Of a DNA stretch of 5,486 nt, positions 1-5,166 are shown one piece after another (position 1 is the stretch's first letter; every line of letters begins with the position of its first letter). The stretch comes from CALMEC01 sp964440285 (GTDB lineage: Bacteria > Actinomycetota > Thermoleophilia > Miltoncostaeales > Miltoncostaeaceae). The position numbers were made by a program, and so were the translations under genes. The stretch is taken from assembly GCA_964440285.1 (NCBI GenBank), contig CAYTRV010000152.1:1-5486 (forward strand), given 5' to 3'. The notes beneath the pieces are model-generated. The model did not search any database. It worked only from the letters and a program-made list of their open reading frames with translations, and had not been told where the DNA came from.

Positions 1-28
1 GATCGTCGTGACGAACGGGTTAGCATGA
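1..28 (+). CDS. C-terminal end of an unidentified upstream gene (partial)
   Basis: Reading from base 2, the window opens with eight codons (IVVTNGLA) and a TGA stop at 26-28. Only 4 bases separate this stop from the GTG start of dxs. That spacing fits the preceding gene of the same operon, and it is the main reason for calling this frame. The fragment is too short to identify. In some bacteria a dxs copy sits at the end of a hopanoid or isoprenoid cluster, so an isoprenoid-related gene is possible, but nothing here proves it. Frame 1 is also open from base 1 to a stop at 106-108, but it would overlap dxs by about 75 bases and is less likely. Confidence 0.45.
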
Positions 29-32
29 GCGC

Positions 33-1946
33 GTGGCCGCTGAGACCCCCCTCCTCGACACGATCCTCATGCCCGACGATCTTCGCCGGCTGCCCGAACG
101 CGCCCTGAGGCAGGTCGCGGACGAGCTGCGCGCCGAGACGATCGACGCGGTATCGGTCACCGGCGGGCACCTCGGCGCCGGCCTCGGCGTGGTGGAGCTC
201 AGCGTCGCGCTGCACTACGTCTTCGACACCCCGGACGACCGGCTGGTCTGGGACGTCGGTCATCAGACCTACCCGCACAAGATCCTGACCGGCCGTCGCG
301 GCCGGATTCGCACCGTGCGCAAGGGGGGCGGGCTCTCCGGCTTCGCCAAGCGGAGCGAGAGCGAGTACGACACCTTCGGGGCCGGCCATTCGTCGACCTC
401 CATCTCCGCCGGTCTCGGGATGGCGGTGGCCCGGGACCTCACCGGCTCCACGCGGAATGTGGTGTGCGTCATCGGCGACGGGGCAATGTCGGCGGGCATG
501 GCGTACGAGGCGATGAACAACGCCGGCGCCCGGGATGAGCGGCTCGTGGTCGTGCTCAACGACAACGACATGTCCATCGCGCCGCCCGTCGGCTCGATGT
601 CGGCGTACCTCGCCCGCCTCGTCTCCGGCGGCACCTACCGCAACATCAGGGAGGCCGCCAAGCACGTCGCCGAGCGGTTGCCGCGATCCATCTACGACAA
701 GGCGCAGCGTGCCGAGGAGTTCGCTCGCGGCTTCTGGACCGGCGGGACTCTGTTCGAGGAGCTCGGCTTCTATTACGTCGGGCCGGTCGACGGTCACAAC
801 CTCGACCATCTGGTGCCGGTGCTCCGCAACGCCCGCGACGCGCCGGAGGGCCCGATCCTCGTCCACGTCGTCACGCACAAGGGCAGGGGATACGCACCGG
901 CCGAGGCCTCGTCCGACAAGTACCACGGCGTCGCGAGCTTCGACGTCGAGACCGGCGCCCAGCTCAAGGGGGCCTCGACCGCCCCGTCCTACACGAGGGT
1001 CTTCGCCGAGGCGCTGATCGCGGAGGCGCGGGCCGACGACAAGATCGTCGCCATCACCGCGGCGATGCCGGCCGGGACCGGGCTCGACGTCTTCGGCAGC
1101 GAGTTCCCGCGGCGCACCTTCGACGTGGGCATCGCCGAGCAGCACGCGGTGACCTTCGCTGCAGGCCTCGCCGCCGACGGCATGAAGCCGTTCTGCGCGA
1201 TCTACTCGACGTTCCTGCAGCGCGCCTACGACCAGGTCGTGCACGACGTCGCCATCCAGCGGCTGCCCGTGCGCTTCGCCATGGACCGCGCCGGACTGGT
1301 CGGCGCCGACGGCGCCACCCATGCCGGCTCGTTCGACAACGCCTATCTGGGCTGCCTGCCCAATTTCGTCATCATGGCGGCTTCCGACGAGGCCGAGATG
1401 GTCCACATGGTCGCCACGCAGGTTGCGATCAACGACCGCCCGAGCGCACTGCGCTATCCCCGCGGCGACGGCGCCGGCGTCGTGCGCCCGGGTCGCGGCT
1501 CGCTGCTGCCGATCGGGAAGGGCCGCATCCTGCGCGAAGGCACCCGGGTGGCGCTGCTCTCACTCGGCACCCGGCTCGCCGAGTGCGTGACGGCCGCCGA
1601 GATGCTCGAGGCGGAGGGCGTCTCCGCGACCGTCGCGGATGCTCGCTTCGCGAAACCCCTCGACCTCGGCCTCCTGGCGATGCTCGCCGCCGAGCACGAA
1701 TGCCTCGTCACGGTCGAGGAGGGTTCGATCGGCGGGTTCGGCAGCCATGTGCTGCAGGCACTTGCGGTCGACGGACGGCTGGGCCGGGGGCTGCGGGTGC
1801 GGCCGATGGTGCTGCCCGACCGGTTCATCGACCAGGACAGGCCGGAGCGGATGCTCGCTGCGGCCGGTCTCGACGCCGCCGGGATCGTCGCGACGGTGTT
1901 CGCGACGCTCGACCGGGAGGGCATCGAGCAGGTTCAGCGGGCCTAA
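33..1946 (+). CDS. dxs: 1-deoxy-D-xylulose-5-phosphate synthase (DXS)
   Basis: DXS is a cytoplasmic thiamine-diphosphate enzyme that joins pyruvate and glyceraldehyde 3-phosphate into DXP with loss of CO2. This is the first step of the MEP isoprenoid pathway and also feeds thiamine and pyridoxal synthesis. At 637 residues it is full length for the family. The N-terminal ThDP domain (about 10-285) has GGHLG (His46), DVGHQ (His77), the GDG motif at 148-150 and LNDND (Asn176) for the Mg-diphosphate. The pyrimidine-binding domain (about 318-480) carries GIAEQH, with Glu369 at the position of the conserved catalytic glutamate, then DRAGLVGADGATH (418-430) and YPRG (475-478). A transketolase C-terminal domain follows, with VEEGSIGGFGSH at 561-572. 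The GTG start is chosen because an in-frame TAG lies at 21-23 and this start restores the usual TPLLDTI opening; the next in-frame ATG (69) would cut it off. No clear Shine-Dalgarno is visible, and translation is probably coupled to the gene ending at 28. From memory of the family, the sequence resembles alphaproteobacterial DXS more than typical actinobacterial DXS. Confidence 0.97.
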   Translation: MAAETPLLDTILMPDDLRRLPERALRQVADELRAETIDAVSVTGGHLGAGLGVVELSVALHYVFDTPDDRLVWDVGHQTYPHKILTGRRGRIRTVRKGGGLSGFAKRSESEYDTFGAGHSSTSISAGLGMAVARDLTGSTRNVVCVIGDGAMSAGMAYEAMNNAGARDERLVVVLNDNDMSIAPPVGSMSAYLARLVSGGTYRNIREAAKHVAERLPRSIYDKAQRAEEFARGFWTGGTLFEELGFYYVGPVDGHNLDHLVPVLRNARDAPEGPILVHVVTHKGRGYAPAEASSDKYHGVASFDVETGAQLKGASTAPSYTRVFAEALIAEARADDKIVAITAAMPAGTGLDVFGSEFPRRTFDVGIAEQHAVTFAAGLAADGMKPFCAIYSTFLQRAYDQVVHDVAIQRLPVRFAMDRAGLVGADGATHAGSFDNAYLGCLPNFVIMAASDEAEMVHMVATQVAINDRPSALRYPRGDGAGVVRPGRGSLLPIGKGRILREGTRVALLSLGTRLAECVTAAEMLEAEGVSATVADARFAKPLDLGLLAMLAAEHECLVTVEEGSIGGFGSHVLQALAVDGRLGRGLRVRPMVLPDRFIDQDRPERMLAAAGLDAAGIVATVFATLDREGIEQVQRA

Positions 1947-1973
1947 ACCCAAACCGAACGCCCAGCGCGCTCG

Positions 1974-2909
1974 TCAGCCGATCGCGACCATCCGGTCGAT
2001 CGCCAGGCGGGCCCTGTCCGCCACGTCCTTCGGAACCGTGACCTCGTAGCGCCACTCCCGGAGCGAGTTGCGGAGCTTGTCGAGCGTGATCATCTTCATG
2101 TACCTGCAGATCGCCCGTTCGGACACCGTCTCGAACCGCTTGCCGGGGACATCCTTCTCGAGGCGGTGGATGATCCCGTTCTCCGTCGCCACAAGGAAAC
2201 GCTTCGACGGTGAGGAGCGCGCGAAGTTGACCATGCCCTCCGTGGAGAGGATGTGGGTCCTGTTGTCGGCGAACGCCATGCACTTGCTGGCGCACCCGCA
2301 CTCGGGGTGCACGAGCAACTCCGCGTCCGGCGCGCCGGCGCGGGCCTGGGCGATGTCCTCCGGGTGGATGTCGGCGTGGACGTGGCACTCGCCGAGCCAT
2401 TTTGTGAGCCGGCGCCCGGTGACGCGCTCCAGCCAGATGCCGAGGAACTGGTCGGGTAGGAACAGGATCTCCCGGTCCCCCGGGATCGCGTCGATCACCG
2501 CCCGGGCGTTGCCGCTCGTACAGCAGTAGTCGCTCTCAGCCTTGACCTCGGCGGTGGTGTTGACGTAGCTCACGACCACAGCTCCCGGGTGCTCCCGCTT
2601 CCAGGCGCGCAGCTGGTCGGCGTCGATCGAAGCGGCCAGCGAGCAGCCGGCGTCGAGGTCCGGGATCAGCACCGTCTTGTCGGGCGCGAGGATCACCGCG
2701 GTCTCCGCCATGAAGTGCACGCCGCAGAAGACGATCGCCTCGGCGTCGGTCGCCGCCGCCTGGCGTGACAGGCCCAGCGAGTCGCCCACGAAGTCGGCGA
2801 CGTCCTGCACCTCTGGCACCTGGTAGTTGTGCGCCAGGATCACTGCGTCGCGCTCGCGGGCGAGGGCGCGTACCTCCTCCTGCATCGTCGAGATCATCTG
2901 AGTGGTCAC
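1974..2909 (-). CDS. nadA: Quinolinate synthase (NadA)
   Basis: NadA condenses iminoaspartate (from NadB) with dihydroxyacetone phosphate to give quinolinate, using an oxygen-sensitive [4Fe-4S] cluster with one free iron site. The protein has 311 residues, within the family range of about 300-360. Conserved stretches run in the expected order: AHNYQ (26-30), GDSLGLS (42-48), FCGVHFMAET (61-70), AGCSLA (87-92), SYVNTTAE (114-121), CCTSGNA (129-135), LPDQFLG (151-157), GECHVHADI (173-181), HPEC (201-204) and CRYMKMITL (268-276). Cys89, Cys175 and Cys268 sit where the three cluster ligands are expected. Cys206 and Cys210 add to Cys204 a small cysteine group whose role is unclear. The gene is the last of the nadB-nadC-nadA operon. 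Its GTG start overlaps the nadC stop in GTGA, and a strong Shine-Dalgarno lies 3 bases upstream, which favours GTG over the ATG four codons later. The 3' end faces dxs across 27 bases. Confidence 0.97.
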   Translation of the reverse strand: MTTQMISTMQEEVRALARERDAVILAHNYQVPEVQDVADFVGDSLGLSRQAAATDAEAIVFCGVHFMAETAVILAPDKTVLIPDLDAGCSLAASIDADQLRAWKREHPGAVVVSYVNTTAEVKAESDYCCTSGNARAVIDAIPGDREILFLPDQFLGIWLERVTGRRLTKWLGECHVHADIHPEDIAQARAGAPDAELLVHPECGCASKCMAFADNRTHILSTEGMVNFARSSPSKRFLVATENGIIHRLEKDVPGKRFETVSERAICRYMKMITLDKLRNSLREWRYEVTVPKDVADRARLAIDRMVAIG

Positions 2910-3742
2910 GCGACCTCCATGGAGACGTCGAACCAGTTCGCGGAGTGGGTGATGGCGCCGACCGAGATCACGTCGACCCCGGTGCGGGCGACGTCGCGGA
3001 CGTTGGCGAGCGTGATGCCCCCGGATGCCTCGACCTCGGCGCGACCGGCGACGACGCCGACGGCCTCGCGCATCGTTGCGAGCGGCATGTTGTCGAGCAT
3101 GATCCGTTCAGCCCCGCCCGTGAGGGCCTCGCGAAGCTGGTCGAGGTCCTCCACCTCCACCGTGATCGCGAGTTCCGGGTGGGCGGCGCGGGCCAGCGCG
3201 ATCGCGGGGCGCACGCCGCCGGCGATGCGACGGTGGTTGTCCTTGATGAGGAACGCGTCGTAGAGGCCCATGCGGTGGTTGACGCCGCCGCCGCACGCCA
3301 CCGCGTACTTCTCGAGCACCCGAAGGCCGGGCATCGTCTTGCGGGTGTCGAGGATCCCGGCTGCGGTCCCGGCGACGGCATCGACGTACTCCCGGGTGGC
3401 CGTTGCCACGCCGCACAGGCGCCCCAGGAGGTTGAGCGCGGTGCGCTCCCCGGCGAGCACCGCCCGGGCCGGACCCTCGACGCGAACGAGATCGAGCGAG
3501 GGCGTGTCGACGCGCGTGCCGTCGGCGACGAGCGGGGTGACGTCGACCTCCGGATCGAGCGCCCGGTACACGGCCTCGACCACGCCGATCCCGGCGACGA
3601 TCCCGGTCTGCTTCGCGAGGATCACCGCGGTGCAATTCGCGACGGGCCCGATGATCGCCTCGCCGGTGACGTCGCCGGCGCCGATGTCCTCGGCGATTGC
3701 GAGCGCCACGATCGCGTCGAGGCCGGTGAGCGTCAGTTCCAT
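2906..3742 (-). CDS. nadC: Nicotinate-nucleotide diphosphorylase, carboxylating (NadC, quinolinate phosphoribosyltransferase)
   Basis: NadC converts quinolinate and PRPP into nicotinate mononucleotide, CO2 and pyrophosphate, feeding the common NAD salvage and finishing steps. The protein has 278 residues, normal for the family. An N-terminal domain starts with EDIGAGDVT (18-26) and includes ERTALNLLGRLCGVAT (99-114). The barrel domain holds DTRKTMPGLR (132-141) with Arg134 and Lys135, then NHRMGL (155-160) with His156 and Arg157, and LIKDNH (165-170) with Lys167. It continues with VEVEDL (195-200), MLDNM (215-219), EASGGI (238-243) and SVGAITHSA (260-268), the usual substrate-phosphate and PRPP sites. 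The frame stays open far upstream, but that extension is Arg/Pro-rich and lies inside nadB. The ATG at 3742-3740 gives the normal NadC N-terminus. This ATG overlaps the end of nadB by 10 bases with no clear Shine-Dalgarno, so translation is probably coupled to nadB. The TGA stop overlaps the nadA start. Confidence 0.97.
   Translation of the reverse strand: MELTLTGLDAIVALAIAEDIGAGDVTGEAIIGPVANCTAVILAKQTGIVAGIGVVEAVYRALDPEVDVTPLVADGTRVDTPSLDLVRVEGPARAVLAGERTALNLLGRLCGVATATREYVDAVAGTAAGILDTRKTMPGLRVLEKYAVACGGGVNHRMGLYDAFLIKDNHRRIAGGVRPAIALARAAHPELAITVEVEDLDQLREALTGGAERIMLDNMPLATMREAVGVVAGRAEVEASGGITLANVRDVARTGVDVISVGAITHSANWFDVSMEVA
2913..2918 (-). promoter_or_regulatory. Ribosome binding site of nadA inside the end of nadC
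   Basis: On the minus strand GGAGGT is followed by CGC and then the GTG start of nadA. The motif lies within the last codons of nadC (Met-Glu-Val-Ala-stop). It is the only strong Shine-Dalgarno I found before a gene in this operon. It fixes the nadA start at GTG, since the ATG four codons downstream would be about 15 bases away. Confidence 0.8.
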
Positions 3743-5166
3743 TGCTCGAGCACCGGGTCGCGGTTGCGTCGGAGGACGACGTGACCGGCCAGGTGCTCGT
3801 CCTCGTAGGGGTGGTCGGCACGGAAGTGCACGCCGCGGCTCTCCTCGCGCTTCAGCGCCGCCTGCGCGATGAGCCGGACCAGCGTGTGCGGCGCTTCGAG
3901 GAGCTGCTCGAGCCCTGCGCCGTCGCGTACGAGCCCGGCGTCCTGCCACAAGGCCTCGCGCAGCTCTGGGTCGGGACGCGGCTCCGGGGCCGGCGGCTCA
4001 GGCGCCCGGCGAGGCGGTGCGGTGGGGGGCTCGGCGCCTGCGGCGATCGCCGCCCGCCGGCCGAAGACGATGCACTCCAGCAGCGAGTTGGACGCCAGCC
4101 GGTTTGCGCCGTGGATACCGGTGCAGGCGCATTCCCCCGCGGCGTAGAGGCGTGCGATGTCGGTGCGCCCGTCGAGGTCGGTCACGATGCCCCCGATGAA
4201 GTAATGGGCGGCGGGGGCGACCGGGACGGGGACCCGCGCCGGGTCGTATCCGGATTCCTCGATCGAGTGCATGAGCCCGGCGAACCGGCCGCGGTCGATC
4301 CTGCGCAGGTCGAGCAGCGCGGTGCCGTGGTCGTTGATCGCGCGGGCCACCACGTCCCGGGGAGCGAGCTCGTCGATGAAGCGCTCCCCGTATTCGTCGA
4401 GCAGGAGGGCTCCCGCCCCGCGAAGCGCCTCGGTCAGCAGCAACGAGCTGCCGGCAAGGGCCGTGGGGTGGAACTGCGTGAACTCCATGTCCGCGACCGC
4501 GGCGCCGGCCTTGTACGCCGCGGCGATGCCGCCGCCCACCGCGCTCGGCGCGTTCGTTGTTCGAGCCCACAGCCCGGCAGCGCCGCCGGTGGCCAGGATG
4601 GTCGCGCGTCCCGCGACGGGGCCCTCGCCGGTCAGCACGCCGAAGCATTCGCCGCCGCCCGTCCACAGGCCGCTGACGCGCAGCCCCTGGGTGATCGTGA
4701 TGCGGGGGTGGGCGATGGCCCGTGCCGCGAGCGCGCGTGCGACGTGCGCCCCGGTCGCGGCGCCGCCCGCATGGACGATGCGGTTGCGGGAATGGCCGCC
4801 TTCCAGCCCGAGATCGTTCTCGAAGTCGACGCCCAGCTCCACGAGGTCGCGGATGCGAGCCGGCGCCTCGTTGACGAGCATGTGCACGGCGGTCGGCCGG
4901 CAGATGCCGCGGCCGGCGGTGTGGGTGTCCTGCTCGTGGAGCGAAGGGTGGTCGTCGGCGCCGATCGCCGCGGCGATGCCGCCTTGGGCGCGGGAGCTGT
5001 TGGTGTGGTCGACCGGTCGGGCGGTGATGAGGCGTACGTCGGCCTCGTCGGCGGCGACGATGGCCGCCTGCAGGCCCGCGATGCCCGATCCGACAACGAT
5101 GACGGGTGCGCTTTCCTTGCGTCGCCGGCGTGATCCCGGTAGTTTGCGACTACGAGTCGAAAACAT
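3733..5166 (-). CDS. nadB: L-aspartate oxidase (NadB)
   Basis: NadB is an FAD enzyme that oxidises L-aspartate to iminoaspartate, passing electrons to oxygen or fumarate, and hands its unstable product to NadA. From the ATG at 5166 it has 477 residues, shorter than the roughly 540 of E. coli NadB but complete in domains. The Rossmann motif VVGSGIAGLQAA (24-35) binds FAD. It is followed by SSRAQGGIAAA (57-67), GGHSRNRIVHA (123-133), ATGGA (192-196), MEFTQFHPTAL (227-237), TEALRGAGALL (245-255), RDVVARAI (270-277), HYFIGGIVTD (321-330) and the long flavin-binding stretch GECACTGIHGANRLASNSLL (344-363). A proline-rich linker (about 379-400) joins a short C-terminal helical part containing ESRGVHFRADHP (442-453). 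A basic stretch (RSRKLPGSRRRRKE) precedes the FAD motif. No nearer start codon exists, so the only options are ATG 5166 and GTG 5187. ATG is preferred because a TAnnnT box lies 7 bases upstream, as expected for a leaderless transcript. The gene heads the nadB-nadC-nadA operon and diverges from a Nudix-type regulator. Fumarate reductase/succinate dehydrogenase flavoproteins are related, but context and motifs favour NadB. Confidence 0.96.
   Translation of the reverse strand: MFSTRSRKLPGSRRRRKESAPVIVVGSGIAGLQAAIVAADEADVRLITARPVDHTNSSRAQGGIAAAIGADDHPSLHEQDTHTAGRGICRPTAVHMLVNEAPARIRDLVELGVDFENDLGLEGGHSRNRIVHAGGAATGAHVARALAARAIAHPRITITQGLRVSGLWTGGGECFGVLTGEGPVAGRATILATGGAAGLWARTTNAPSAVGGGIAAAYKAGAAVADMEFTQFHPTALAGSSLLLTEALRGAGALLLDEYGERFIDELAPRDVVARAINDHGTALLDLRRIDRGRFAGLMHSIEESGYDPARVPVPVAPAAHYFIGGIVTDLDGRTDIARLYAAGECACTGIHGANRLASNSLLECIVFGRRAAIAAGAEPPTAPPRRAPEPPAPEPRPDPELREALWQDAGLVRDGAGLEQLLEAPHTLVRLIAQAALKREESRGVHFRADHPYEDEHLAGHVVLRRNRDPVLEQWN
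5117..5145 (+). promoter_or_regulatory. Possible promoter of the Nudix/NrtR gene, lying inside the start of nadB
   Basis: TTGCGT (5117-5122) and TAGTTT (5140-5145) are 17 bases apart and resemble -35 and -10 boxes. Transcription would begin near 5152, leaving a leader of about a dozen bases before the ATG at 5165. The site lies within nadB codons, so this promoter would face the nadB promoter. The -35 match is poor (only TTG agrees) and the region also encodes protein, so this is a modest guess. Confidence 0.28.
5144..5162. promoter_or_regulatory. 19-bp palindrome, candidate NrtR-type operator
   Basis: The sequence TTGCGACTACGAGTCGAAA is symmetrical about 5153. Its core is CGACT-acg-AGTCG, and 7 of 8 base pairs across the arms match; the only mismatch is 5146/5160. 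A second palindrome, GTAGT-ttgcg-ACTAC (5139-5153), overlaps it. The site covers nadB codons 2-8 and lies just before the Nudix gene start. It therefore sits between the two candidate -10 boxes, where a bound repressor could block both promoters. The link to the neighbouring regulator is inferred from position; I did not match it to a known operator consensus. Confidence 0.4.

Noticed and set aside
25..108. ATG at 25 as a start for dxs or a small gene
   Set aside because: It is in a different frame from dxs and stops at 106-108; the resulting 27-residue peptide has no family features and would overlap dxs almost wholly.
1947..1973. Terminator between the convergent dxs and nadA
   Set aside because: The 27-base gap has no convincing stem and no T run on either strand. 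Termination must use another mechanism or signals within the genes.
2765..3784. 339-codon open frame on the plus strand opposite nadC and the nadA start
   Set aside because: It runs across two well-supported genes in antisense, with low-complexity composition and no motif; a GC-driven shadow.
3743..3949. 69-residue upstream extension of NadC in frame
   Set aside because: It is Arg/Pro/Ala-rich, lies inside nadB, and is not part of the NadC family; ATG 3742 gives the normal N-terminus.
3742..5133. 463-codon open frame on the plus strand opposite nadB
   Set aside because: It is exactly antisense to a gene with clear NadB motifs, has no recognisable domain, and its Gly/Ala/Arg/Asp/Val-rich make-up is what high-GC codon bias produces on the opposite strand.
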